A model generated the notes under the pieces. That model saw only the letters and a program-made list of their open reading frames with translations. It searched no databases and was not told the DNA's origin. The position numbers were made by a program, and so were the translations under genes. Shown piece by piece: positions 10,905-22,798 of a stretch of 64,000 nt of DNA; positions within the stretch are counted from its first letter, which is position 1, and each line of letters begins with the position of its first letter. Source of the stretch: Daldinia sp. FL1419. Lineage: Eukaryota > Ascomycota > Sordariomycetes > Xylariales > Hypoxylaceae. The stretch covers positions 1 through 64,000 of the forward strand of contig MU623368.1 of assembly GCA_025201765.1 (NCBI GenBank), read 5' to 3'.

Positions 10905-12614
10905 TATATTTCATATTCTCTTCTATGTTCTAACATATAGTTTCTCTAAAATCCTGCTTGCGTGGGCAGGTGTGCTTGGCAGAATCCACGTCCTATTTGT
11001 AGTCGCAGACATAGCGACTAATCATCCAATGCGATGTGCTGTGCCGCGACTTCGTACGGCGTCGGGGGCTCGCATAAAACTCTCAACAATTCCTCGGCAG
11101 AACTCGTAAGTACCTCCTAATAGTTACCTACTACGTAGGTATGTAGCCGCAGGTAGGAGGTATGGAGCCTTTATGACAACTGACAGCTTCCGCTTCTCGG
11201 TTTGTTTATCGACTGGTCCGTTTGTAAATGCGTGGTTTTGCTGTCAGCTTCTGCGTGATAATCATGGAAACCTGCCGCATGTAAACGAGCACCTCCGCGC
11301 CGCAGCTACTATGTCCGATAGGCGAAGGGTAGCACTCCCACTGCAACGCCCAACGACGAGCCGGATAATCACATTTAATTCTTTTGGCCAATCAGAAGTC
11401 TCGAATGGCAATCGGGCAAAAAGAACAGAGGATTTAGACCATAATATCGATCTTAGTAGCTAACCTTAGGTAGTATGTTTTTTCCTACTATAAAGTGTAT
11501 AGGCCGTACCCTACAGGCCCCTATTTTCGGTCTTCTAAAGCGTCCATACCTATCTACTGCTGAAGGCTTCCCCTCAATTTTAACTGAGGAAGTTTTGATA
11601 TAGTAACGCCCTTTATGGAGCTTTTGCTCCGTGTAACCTAGCCGCGTCTTCAATGGAACGCTGGAGGAATAAAACGTAAGACTTCTCTCCGTACGTAGCA
11701 TCCGCAAGTTAATACGGATATGGACTGTCATCCTTTACCCCAGAGGAGACGATAGCATACACGCAGTTCAAGCAGTAAATCTTGGATAAATTACGGGACA
11801 GTCATTATTTCATTTCCCCTAAGAAAGCTACCAATAACCTCAACCAGCACATAGGTCGTCCTTATGAGATAGAGCACTACAGATTTGAACATTTACACCC
11901 TCCAAAATAGTCGACGAATACGCCGTCCACCAAGAGCTAGTTCAAGAGCTTTGAAATTTCCGTCAAAATACCCCCAAACCGTGACCATAAACTCGAGTTC
12001 AAAATAGAGACAGTAACTTGCTTGTCCAGAGTTCCAAATAATCGCGAAGAGTATCTCCCTGATCTCCCTAATCTCCCTAATCTCTCCAAGAATAACTGGC
12101 TTTAGATCCCCTAGGTTACTTAGGTATTAATGGGGCCGCGCCCACATCCGCGTGTTGCATGTGGACAACGCCGTGGAAATTGAGTCTGCTAGTGATAGAA
12201 CGCAAACAAGGCGGCAGTGCTCTCGGGCTACTTTCTCCCGCAAGTATTCTCTATCGGTAGTAGAGATGAAATGCGATTTGTAGAGTAGTAGGAATAATTA
12301 GGTAGTTTAATAGGCCGGACCGCGGCCCAGATCATTGGAAGGGCCAGCAATCCGGCCACAGGTGGCGTACCGATTCGTAGGTATCCCCTAGTCCATGATA
12401 GCGTACTTAAGTATGCTAGAGATCTATAGCTGTAACCCCAGTTAGATAGAACTCGTGCGGAAAGCGGATAGATGAAGGAGTTACCTGATCTCAAGCTTAT
12501 TTTAGCGTAAAATATGTATGTCAGATAAGTCAATTTAGAATAGTGTTTATTTCGCGACGAGAGCATATGTGGGTCGTTGCTCTAGTCAACGACCGTAGTC
12601 GGCGGAAGGAATCC
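10905..12614. other. intergenic region with minor repeats
   Basis: This holds the promoter side of the MYND gene and the 3' side of the HIT-finger gene. A TAGGTA-type cluster lies around 11,110-11,165. A short tandem of 'atctcccta' units lies at about 12,053-12,087. Reading frames here are short and lack domain-like content, so no gene is called. Confidence 0.5.
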
Positions 12615-13341
12615 TTAGACGTCAGCCTTTTCGGTACGTATGAGCTCTCCGATAGCTTTAGCATTATCCTGAGCAATCTGCTGTCGAAAATTGGCATCCA
12701 TCTCGGCTGCTTCTCGCCTATTATTGTATAGTCTGACGAGTTCACAGTATTCCCTAAGAGCGTCTCTATCACTCCCAGGGTTGTCTCGAGCTTGGCGGAG
12801 GAGTTCAATACCATGCTCGTAGCCCGTTTCCTTTGTCCAGGGCTGGGCTGCCTTACGGCTACCCTTATTGGAACCCCCATTAGAATTAGGCAATGCGCCA
12901 GGCTTCCTATTCTCATCTTTTTTTGGCTGAGGAGGGTCCGTGGCTGCGGCTATATTCCAAAGAAGCCGCTCTAAGTGAGGGTACTTCTTGGTCAACTCTC
13001 TGTACTCCGGCATGTCGGCAATGCCCGATCCCGTGGAGACAGATTGATTCGCCGCAGTCTCACTAGTATGCGAGAGGTTCTGCGACGCATCTTGAGCCTT
13101 GGCGCCGGTATCCGATCCTGTAGATGAATTATTCTTAGGTTTGGAGGCCGGTGACTCCACAGGTGGATGATTATCACGATGCTCACGGAAACACGGGAGC
13201 GAGCATCTACGTGATGAAGGTTAGAATAACTTATCAACGTTAGATAGAAAACCGTACTTACGTGTATAGGTTGCAGAGGCCGCACTTGTATTTGCTTTGG
13301 GCAGCCCCACAAACCAGACACGGTGGTCTGGCGTTCGCCAT
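12615..13341 (-). CDS. HIT1: HIT-type zinc-finger protein (Hit1/ZNHIT3-like)
   Basis: Two minus-strand exons (13341..13262 and 13206..12615) with a 55-bp intron encode 223 aa. The first 40 residues are a complete zf-HIT site: C8, C11, C20, C23, C28, C32, H36 and H40, with 'CLVC', 'CGLC' and 'CSLPCFREH' as the ligand groups. The intron falls between Y26 and C28, so the finger is visible only after splicing. A Ser/Thr/Asn-rich linker follows, then 'YRELTKKYPHLERLLWNI', like the segment after the finger in Hit1/ZNHIT3. In yeast and animals Hit1/ZNHIT3 works with Rsa1/NUFIP in box C/D snoRNP assembly with the R2TP chaperone; that role is inferred. Other zf-HIT families (Bcd1, Vps71) are less likely on size and layout. 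Confidence 0.8.
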
Positions 13342-14926
13342 GGCTAAAGAAGCGTTGCTTAGGGTTTAAGTATTTAGGTAACAGGTACGAGCGGCCTGAT
13401 ATCCTGGGGACCCTGATCCGAATATGATATTATTGCGGAATAGTAGATAGACCAGAGGCAGAGACACTGGACCATAGTTAGCAACAAAATATAGTCCACT
13501 CAAGGAGATATATAAGCATACCACAAGATTAACACGTTTTGCCACCTGGTCCCACCACCTGTATGAGTAGTAGTGTATGTGTGTTGGATTGTAAGATAAA
13601 TAATTAGGATTGATATTTCTTAGTAGAATAAGGATTAGAATAAGGGTTAGAATAAGGGTTATAATAAGGATTAGAATAAGGGTTAGAATAAGGATTGGAA
13701 TAAGAATTAGAATAAGGATTAGAATAAAAATTAGAATAATTAATAGAAGGTATGTTGATTAAATATTAAAGAGCCCTTTATGGGATAATGAATATTGAAT
13801 GTTGGATTGTGAATATTAGATGTGAGATGAAAGACAGAAGTAGCATACCTTTTCCTAGAGAAAAAGAGTCGGCGAATTTATCATGCACACTTGAAACCTT
13901 CACCGCACTCGTTGCTCAGGACAATCCAGGCGGCGTGACAAATTTTGCCGGATTCTGCCGTTATTATGCAGGATTTTGACGGGCGGTGATATCGTCGGGG
14001 GCAACCAAGGACCAAGGTGGTGTTTGCAGTTTCGTAGTTCTCTCTGTTTGCGCCGTACTCTTGTACCCTGGATCTGGCAGCTCCGATTCCTATCGTTGAA
14101 GGGGGACTGCAACCCCTAAAAGCCTATTGGTGTTGTATCTTTCTCCAGAGCACACTTGGCACCCTTGGCTACCACTCAAGGGCAAAAGCACAAGTCACTT
14201 CGCGACTCGCAAAGGGGCAAGTCTTAGGGTGTAAACCTCTACGCAACTGGGTTTTGGAAACTGCTATGCTGGCACCAGACCGGATAAGGCGATATGGGAA
14301 GTGATCTCGTCGCTCAAACTCGGTATCGTGAACCAGATGGCAGAGCTTTAACGCGGCTGAATATAAATCATGAGGCTGAAAATCAAAGGCAGGTTAAGTC
14401 AAAGTGTGGCTTGCGGATCTACGAAAATTGCATGGATACCCGAAAGTTAGATGAGGTAAGGGGTCTCGTCCCGACCCAATAGACTTCGCCTGCTTTGGAA
14501 GCGACGATACCCAGGTGGTTACGGTACATCTCCGGCAGATACAATTTCAGATACAATTTCATCAAACGTACGAACCAATCATATATTGTACAACAGCCGG
14601 CTTGTCATCCGTAAGGCGGATAATTGCATTTGCTGGAACATGTTATGTAGTGTAACAACTTCTTTTTTTCTTTTTTTTTCTTTCCTTTTTTTTTACGGCG
14701 CTAGTTGCGTCATTGCCACTGATTGATAATCGACGGTTACTCTTATCGGCGCAATTCGGCAAATGCCTACTTACAATAATAGCGCTTCCTATTCCACCTA
14801 AGAATTAGTTCTCATCTTATAGCAAAATATATCAAGTTGAAACGTTTTTAATCGCAAAGGATTGCCTTTCGAATTCGATACCTGATCAAGTCCTAAAATA
14901 GTCTTAATATCTAAGAGGCGAAGACT
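13342..14926. other. intergenic region between divergent HIT1 and NFU1
   Basis: This contains a 12-bp minisatellite (13,621-13,742, listed separately), a T-rich tract at about 14,660-14,695 upstream of NFU1, and GC-balanced DNA at 13,880-14,500 without a supportable reading frame. Promoters of both divergent genes should lie at its edges. Confidence 0.5.
13621..13742 (+). repeat. 12-bp minisatellite (ttagaataaggg-like)
   Basis: About ten units of 'ttagaataaggg' and its variants ('ttagaataagga', 'ttggaataagaa', 'ttagaataaaaa') run head to tail. The unit superficially resembles telomeric TTAGGG but is 12 bp long and interrupted by 'aataa'. Confidence 0.9.
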
Positions 14927-15986
14927 ATGCCCTCGAGTCGACTTCTCCGGCCTGCGGCGGTTTTCCTGTCCGCGGGCGCAAGAAGGGTTCGGCCTGCTAC
15001 TTGCGGCCGACTCTACGAAGCAGCGCGACATGCGCATACGAGTTCACAGGCATTGGGAGTAGCGGCGAGGTCGAGACCGGTATTGCAAACAGCTTCGAGA
15101 CTGCCGACAGCCGTACCGCGGGGTGTACGAAGTATCTTCATCCAGACCGAGTCCACGCCGAACCCGGATGCGCTCAAGTTCTTACCGAACCACAAGGTGG
15201 TGCCTCCGGAGATCCCTACACCATTTATCGAGTACCTGAATCCGCGGAGTACCATCGCACCGCCGTACCCGTCGCCGCTCGCTGCGCAATTAATGAACAT
15301 CGACGGAGTTACATCCGTCTTCTACGGCCCCGACTTCATCACGGTGACCAAGTCGCCCGATGCCAACTGGGTACATATCCGACCCGAGATTTTCAGCTTG
15401 ATAACCGAGGCTATAACGTCGGGGCAGGAAATTGTTACCGTGAGCAACAAAGAGGGTGGGGAAGACGGCCAGGAGGCTGAGGAAGATAGTCTGAGCTATA
15501 ATGAAAATGACAGCGAAGTTGTGGGTATGATCAAAGAGTTGCTGGAAACTCGTATAAGACCCGCTATTCAGGAAGATGGTGGTGATATCGAGTTCCGTGG
15601 TTTTGAGGATGGGTACGTAAGCCTGAAGCTCAGGGGAGCGTGTAGGACTTGTGATTCGAGTACGGTCACCCTAAAGAACGGTATCGAGGGAATGTTAATG
15701 CACTACGTGAGTATAGCCCTGTTCGCTTTGTTTTTTCCCTCTTACCGCAAGACGTCGCCGTGACCCCCTTTTGATGGCGTCGGTGCCTTAAGACCTACGA
15801 CGCAAAACAGTGCTAACTATACGATAGATTGAGGAAGTCAAGGGCGTGCATCAAGTGATGGACCAAGAGGAAGAGATCGCGATGAAGGAGTTTGCAAAGT
15901 TCGAAGAGAAGCTCCGGTCACAAAAGGGGCCAGATGCAGCGCCGACTACACCTGGCAAGGACTCATTGGATTCGGTCCCCGGCTAA
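14927..15986 (+). CDS. NFU1: mitochondrial iron-sulfur scaffold protein NFU1
   Basis: Exons 14927..15706 and 15828..15986 (121-bp intron, gtgagt...gatag, branch site tgctaact) encode 312 aa. The N-terminus is rich in Arg, Ala and Ser and almost free of acidic residues, like a mitochondrial presequence (about 1-68). The Nfu N-terminal domain starts at 'IFIQTESTPNPDALKFLP' (70-87). The C-terminal NifU-like domain (about 195-275) contains 'IQEDGGDIEF' and the cluster-binding C239-R-T-C242 followed by DSS and 'TVTLKNGIEGML'. NFU1 passes 4Fe-4S clusters to late acceptors such as lipoate synthase and respiratory complexes in the matrix. Without splicing the protein would stop 18 residues after the donor site, losing the end of the NifU domain. 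A polyadenylation-like AATAAA lies near 16,061. Confidence 0.95.
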
Positions 15987-18900
15987 GCTGGAGGGAGACG
16001 TGTGCTTCACCCGATGTATGACTAGAGCGTTCTTCCCAAGTACGTCATCGTCTAGAAAGAAATAAAAACACCCTGGAGTCTGTTGTTGCTTTGGCACGCG
16101 ACTTCGGTCACCAACTTACGCTAGGGTTTTGCGATCATCTTCGTATCTTGGGCAAAGTTTGTGTCTACCTAGACGCCGCTAGCATCGTCATGTTTATCTG
16201 TATTTTCTACGCGAGGGCTAATGCAGTCGCCGGCCTATTGACATTTTTTGCCTCCTCTGCACTGCGAATTGGGTTTTAGGCTTTCTTCAGGACCCCTATC
16301 CGACGTGCGTTGGGCTAATATTAGCTTTTACGATCTTTGGTGATGGGCCGCCGCCGCATTACTTGGCCAAGCCAAAAGCTGCGGGATCGACCTCTTACGT
16401 TGCTCTGTGTGCTGCTCTCCCACTGCCTTTCAAGCCGCACCCCCGTTTCCTTCCTAAATCCCGGCACTAGTGGTTAGGGCAGTTAGTTTCCTCGGTCCTC
16501 TCGTAAGTTTTTCTTTTCCCCCCTCCCTGCCCATGAGGCAAAAAGGGAAAAGGGGTGAGTAACACTACCGGAAGGTAACAGATGCATATTGGACCGTGGC
16601 GGGCAGCGATTCGCACCGGTGTGGCAATGGGAGGCGAGGTATGGCTAGGGTCGCATGGGTAACTTGCAGTATAGTGCAGCTCAAAGTGCGGCCGCCTAAC
16701 AAAATCTCCCCGCAAGCCATGGTCATGTATGTTGTAATCATGTATCTGTATATGCACGATGGGGACCGGTCGTTCTTGTTAGTTAGTTTGGTACATATGT
16801 GTAGACTCTCCTGACTCTGTGGGTTGCAGCAACGTCTCTACCCCGCAAAAAGTCTACCAAAAGGTACGTCAAGATGCATGGAATACCGTGGGTCGGTCCT
16901 CTAAGAACCTAACCTACCTACCAGCCTACTCAGGCTTACTAGGTATGGGTCTGGTCTGGGGGTCTGGTCTGGCAGTCTGGTAGGGCTTCCTATCTTGACT
17001 ATCTTTGACTATTATATTACTACCTACCTACCTTACCTAATGTGTTGCCCCGGGGTCCAACAGGTCTAAAGTCAGCGGGGCACATCGGAGAATCTGGATC
17101 ATCTTGGACTCTCATCGTTTAGATTATCCACTATGCGCATATGTCATGTTTACACTTCACTTACGACATCGAATCTTCATGCGCCGAGAATATACGCGTG
17201 GTGACGAGGATACCCTCTTAATGATAGTAGCATTCCGGATTATTGAACGGTGCTTTTATGTTTCCACAAAATGGTTGTGTATTTTGGAGTCACGAGGTCG
17301 TATGTGAGACAAAATTGGCATGTAGTGTCCAAGATACCTGGGCATATGTATTACGCATAGACGTTAAGTATAGACGTCGTGTGAGGTCGGCAGGGCAATT
17401 CTCTCCGCGTGAAAACAAGATACCCTCTCTTCTCTCTTCTGTCATCCGGCGGGCTAGTGAATTGAACGTGGCGTCTAAATAATAAGATTGTTGTTAATAG
17501 GTCGTGTAATCGCCCCAAGGCGGTACACCATAGTGCTTAAACAAGCGGAAAGCTCTCTTTCTGATGCTATTAAAGAACTTATGACCTGTCATCATTCTGT
17601 AATTGGTAATCCTAGTGGCCGAGGCTTCTGAGTTGATTGTAACTTATAAGTAGGTAACCTAGGTAGTTAGCCGGGAATATGTGCTAAAATGAACAAACAT
17701 CCCGTATAAGTTAGAAATAGGTCAACCTCCCCGGGCTATGTCATGGATCCTGGCGAATGAATGCAATAAGTTCTTACCAATTAATTATAAGAATCAATCG
17801 CTACTTTTCTGGAACTTTTGGTGAAGGATGCAGATTTCTAATCCTGCGCAAACTCTTGGTTCCTGGGTTTCGACTTGCTCTTCTCTATAGCTGTATAGAC
17901 CTTGTAACCGACAGCTGCCCGTTCATGGATAGGGTTAGTAAACAGGAACTGAAAATCTGGGGTAAAGCCCCCTGGAGGTATATGTGCGACGCCTTTGGGT
18001 ACGGGTTCTTGAGAAGCTTGCGCCACCTCCAAGGTTCGTGCATCAGTGTGACGACATCGTATATAGGCTGGTGGTATCGAATAGTGGCTTATGTCGAGCA
18101 CGATGCTAGTTCAAAGTCGAGTTCGATGCTGGGCTTGGATATTTCACGGAATTTTGCTCGTATACTGCGTTTAGTATTCGATGTCGAATGATGTTGATTC
18201 AGCGCTCCTTGGATTCTTCGAAGAGCCAACCTCTGATTTAGGCTGAGACTTGCAGGAAGAAATTCTCAAGAAATAAAGGGTCACGACCCCTCCATTATCC
18301 CCTGGTTCAGGTCGCTTAAATGCATGCAGGAGACCTATTGTCATGCCCTCTACTTATATTCGCTATGCTCGCTACGCGCAAAAGGTTGGGGAATACAAAT
18401 AGTCGAAATTCAGGTTTCCTTGTGTTCAGGTTATGGAGATTGAGTGACGAACTTGGTCTTTAATTAGGTTTAAAGATTGCGAATGCAACTTGTAATGCGA
18501 CTTGGAATTTATTTGCTCGATATGTTGATGTTCCTTTTTGGAGCGCACGACACCATTACACTAGTTTATCGAAGTTTCTGTAATTCGGATCGCCGAAAAG
18601 AGGATGCGGGAATCGTTCGTTGCATCTGTTAGGCATTGCGAGGAATGGTCCGTTACCCCTCCCCCTGTCGTCTCACGATCGGCTAGCTCCAGGAGAGCTT
18701 CTGCTTTTACACCTCCACAATGCTTCCCATCATCTTACTCAATTATCCTGTACCTACTTAATGCTGGTTCTGTTACTATCTTCGTATGAGACCTCGGATG
18801 ATGAGAAAGCCCATGTTTCTTCCTCGCTTCTGAATCCAATCGAGTCTTTCGAGAGCTTTCTGACTGTCCAAGAGTTAAGCCAGGTAGCATTAACCCCGGA

Positions 18901-19078
18901 GTGTAATGCTATGTGCGGTAACAACAGTTTGACGTGCAGTGCATGCATCAATCAGATATGCAGGAGGGCTGGCGCAACTTTCGTCGGGGTACCATTCCCC
19001 AGATACGTGTGCGGTGAAAATGGAAGTTGGCCAAGTCCGGTTAAGACGGCTGCGTTTGCCTTGGAATTAAGAAAAAAA

Positions 19079-19084
<6 letters not shown>

Positions 19085-19146
<62 letters not shown>

Positions 19147-19269
19147 NNNNNNNNNNATTGTGTGGGGTTAATTTGGTTTTGGGAATCTTCGGGTTAAGAC
19201 GGGTGGTTTTGCTTTTTAATTAATAAAAAAAAAAAAAAAAAACCCCCCCCCCCCCCCCCCAAAAAAAAA
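19085..19269. other. assembly gap flanked by homopolymers
   Basis: A run of 61 G (19,085-19,145) is followed by a T and ten N (19,147-19,156). Some 70 bases on come about 18 A, 18 C and nine A (19,225-19,269). Pure homopolymers of this length beside a fixed ten-N gap point to a scaffold join or low-quality read ends, not to natural sequence. The true distance between the two sides is unknown. Confidence 0.9.
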
Positions 19270-21393
19270 CCGACTCAGGTCCCTCAAAGTCTTGTAGGCC
19301 TCGAGCTTTCGCGTCCATGCATGGCTTTTTGGTACATGTACTCGGTCAGGAGAGGGGGAGTTGAGTGTTGCACTGAACGAGAAGGGCCTATTCGCTGCAC
19401 TGGGCGAGTTTTATCGAGAGATCTTCAACGGTGGGCTAGGTTAGGTCGTTAAGAAATGACGTCTCAATCCTTGATTCTTGATTGGCGTGGCTTATGCACA
19501 CCTCTACGGAACATTACCTTCGGTGTGTATATAGCCTAGCGATGCATTTTGGGGGAAATGCTAGAAGAATCCTTAGCTGGAGTTGAGTTACCATACCATG
19601 GCATGTACGGTCTCAATTCCTCGTACGGAAACTGTTCTTGTCATCCGACGTGGCCGTCCGAAAAAGAAGGCATGTTTCGAAAGGCGGTAGCTAAGAGTTC
19701 TTAAGAGAAGCAGCATTTTATGCATGCTCTCTTAACATGGCAGTTAAGCACCATCTATTGTTGCAAACATCTTCCTTGGGCTACTACTCACGCACCCGCG
19801 GAGTATGTATAAATGACAGCTCGTGTTTTACTGAAAGAGTAGCAATGTTAGCTCTGTAGATAGAAGCTCAACGGAAATATGGATGCGCATTTCACTGGAT
19901 CTGATATTGGAGAAGATTTCTTTGGAGGACTTACGAACATATCAGTCCGACTTGTTATTGGTCATCTTCTGGACTCCCCGGAATAACAAGGATAGCAAGG
20001 ATAGTTAGCAAACCAGAGCTTGGATCATTGCAGATACTCGGACCAATAGGAGTCTCTTGCTTAACCTCTCCTTCACACATTCGATAGCTCAAGATCAAAT
20101 CTTTCCCCACACTCTTCGTCGTATGTCCCAAGTTAGAAGTTAGAACCAAGATGAATGAATCATCGGCATCGTCGACCGGATAAGCTTCTCGAACGGGTCT
20201 AATTACGATTGCGCTATACATATTTAAACCGAAAGCGTAGTTATATATAATAAGGAGAAATATTTGACTCTTGAAAAGATAGGTACTGTGTACGAGGTAC
20301 GGTGTATAAGCGGCTCGGGCCAAGCCTGATGATCATCCTTTGTCCACTAAATTAATAAAATCCATCTGTAGGACCCGCTCGTCCCCAGACACCAAATTCC
20401 TACGCCCACCTTTGCTAGATTCGGAAAGGTTAGATGGAGACACTCTCTTTGTTATTTTAGTGTCTTGGCAGCCTTTTGTGCTCCTGTATATTCTTTGGGA
20501 ACATTGATGGAACCTACCCTGGCAACCTAGGTAGGTACAATCTTATAATAGGTAGGTACCTACCAGGCAGTTACTACCTATCTACTTTGAGGTACTTACC
20601 CTACTTGACTTACATTAGGTACTTGCCTGCTTAGGAAATCAATTAGGTTGCTAAGGCGCGCAACCCAGTAAAAATGCGATGAATTCTTTTTTCTTAATTA
20701 AAATTTTTTATTTTATTTTTATTTTTATTAAATACCATATACCAACCGCATAAGGGACAAGCTTCAATAATAAGAGAAGCCAGAAAAGCAGTGCTTGCAT
20801 CGCCAATCTCCATACCTTGGAGAACACCCATCCTGTCCCTATCCGTCCATCCACTCTCGATTAATAAAATCCACTCCTGTCTGCTGCTGCACTTACACCT
20901 CCTTCAGGTTAACTTAGTTACTACTACCTTACCAACTACCTGCGTACTTGCATATACTACATCACTTATTAATTAATACATTATACGATACCTGAGCTCA
21001 AGTGCTGCATAAGATACATCAGGTAGGCAGTTCTATCTACATTCACATTTGCCCGCGCACAGCATCGTCAGTCAGTTCATGATCGATGTAACCACCTTTT
21101 TCCTACCTGATCATACCTGACCACGTCTGTCCCTTCTCATTATTTGCACCTATTGGATCGGTGTATTTTTCTTACTCTACCTGACACTCTATGTTTCGTT
21201 TCCGGTTTAATTTTCTCCTATCCTCTGTCGTTATTTTAGGGCCATATCCTCTTAGGCCTATGTTTTTTCTCGTGGTCTGAGTTAGGTATTTTAAGCAACT
21301 CTGGCACTTTTTTGCAACTACGAAGGTGTACTCTTATGATTTACAGGGGAGCTCCAGGTTTAGTAGGTAGTCGCTGCTGAGACACCCCTCCAA

Positions 21394-21445
21394 GCCTCTG
21401 AAGACAGCCTCTGAAGACAGCCGCTGAAGACAGCCTCTAAAGACT
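21394..21445 (+). repeat. short tandem repeat (cctctgaagacag units)
   Basis: Four consecutive units of about 14 bp read 'gcctctgaagaca', with one 'gccgctgaagaca' and one 'gcctctaaagact'. The array is short and non-coding as far as can be seen, and lies 1.35 kb upstream of the PSP1 start codon. Confidence 0.8.
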
Positions 21446-22292
21446 GGTTGTCTCTCCCGGGATTTAGTGGAGGGGGATTACCGCTACCGTATGTACACAC
21501 ATATGTATCATCCCTGCCTGCTGTTACCAGCCTAACTTTAAAACCCAGCTTCCGTTCCCCACTAGTTAACCACTTTCCTTCATTCTTTCCCTCACGCGAG
21601 GGTCTCGTGTCGCAACGTTCAACTTATGGCACGGGTCCTAGGATTTTGTACTGCTAAACCAATCAGTTACCCTTACGAATTACTTGCCTAGGTACCATAC
21701 CTACTTACCTACCTAAAACTACTTTCCTTCCCCGCTCCTCAATTTCCATACCCTCCAACACCCTCTTAACGCCTTCGTCCGTCCATCTGCAATTGCCGGC
21801 CTTCGACAATTACGGCGACAAACCCACATCTCTACGGACCTTTTGCGTATCTTCGCTCAAGAACGGCCTTTTTCTAAACCAACTCGTCAGCCTAGATTTT
21901 CCCAAGCCAACAATGCGCTCTTGCGAATAGCTCCGTCGCAAAGCATTCGAGGCCGTACGCATAAAGCTAACGAAGTCACAAATTCGCCAACGTACGAAAT
22001 CTTGTTTTAGATTGCCCCCTCTGACTCGGCGCCTCTTGATCTACCGCGAAAACGACAACTTGACAAAAAATTCAGCTTGAAATACATCGACGCAAAACTC
22101 TTGGTTCTGTTCATCCTGTCAGCTCAATTTAAAAATCGAGAAGGGTCTTTCTGGTGGCGTTTTTGGATTTTGGGACTGGCAATCAATACCGTTACTTGAC
22201 TTCGGTCGACCATTCTTTTTTCCCTTTAAGATAAGATTGTGTTACCTGTCGGTCTTTCATTTTCTCCATAGACACGGATTCTTCGATACCCT

Positions 22293-22679
22293 ATGAATAG
22301 ATCTTGTTTTATTTTATTTTCGTTGACACCGGTAAGTACGAATTTACTTTTCCATTCTTGCGTTCATTCTCGCTGGATCCGCTGTATATGGGGGCCTTAT
22401 TTGGTTTGCGCCGGCGTTGTGTGGTTCATTATATATAAGGGGCGTGTGGAGATAGATTCGCCGAGCGCTGGCGCTCAAGATGAGAAACGCCAATCATACC
22501 TCCTTCATCTAGACTTAAATCATCTGCAGTATTTGCTTTTGGCGGGGTGGTCTTTTCATTTCATTTCATTTTCCATCTCAGTTTCGATTTTGGTACTGTA
22601 CTATGACTAACACATTTTGTAGGTTTATACGATTTACTGTTGTCGTAGACACGAACACCACTCCAGAAACTCGTTGTAA
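22293..22679 (+). promoter_or_regulatory. PSP1-gene leader: predicted 5'UTR intron and uORF
   Basis: A strong donor (ggtaagtacg at 22,331) and a strong branch/acceptor pair (tgactaac...ttttgtag, ending 22,622) define a likely 291-bp leader intron, 22,332-22,622. If spliced, an ATG at 22,293 opens a 31-codon upstream ORF (22293..22331 joined to 22623..22679) that ends 119 bases before the PSP1 start. Upstream ORFs in long fungal leaders often reduce or condition translation. Transcription of this region is assumed. Confidence 0.5.
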
Positions 22680-22798
22680 ACTCTAGGTGTTATTTTGTTA
22701 CTACCATTGTTAGGTCTTGATCGGTTATTGTTATTGTGTTTCAGGGTGTATTTTTTCCTTTCGGCGATTATTAAGCCGAAATCGATCTTCTGCAGACC

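Larger units (their letters stand above)
15987..22798. other. 6.8-kb gene-poor region
   Basis: No coding region could be supported in 6.8 kb. It contains clusters of TAGGTA/TACCTA motifs (about 16,905-17,040, 20,525-20,640 and 21,685-21,716), a short tandem at 21,394-21,445, and a sequence gap with homopolymers at 19,085-19,269. From about 21,700 the plus strand is pyrimidine-rich and probably forms the promoter and leader of the PSP1 gene. Reading frames such as 17,757-18,191 show no domain-like features. Confidence 0.55.

Noticed and set aside
10485..11109. Plus-strand frames of up to 181 codons
   Set aside because: They overlap exons 1 and 2 of the MYND/DUF4470 gene on the other strand, whose zinc-finger motifs and splice phases are convincing.
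13621..13742. Interstitial telomeric repeat
   Set aside because: The unit is 12 bp with 'aataa' inserts and lacks consecutive TTAGGG copies.
17757..18191. 144-codon plus-strand frame
   Set aside because: There are no recognisable motifs, an overlapping frame lies on the other strand, and no supporting splice pattern was seen; chance is likely at this length.
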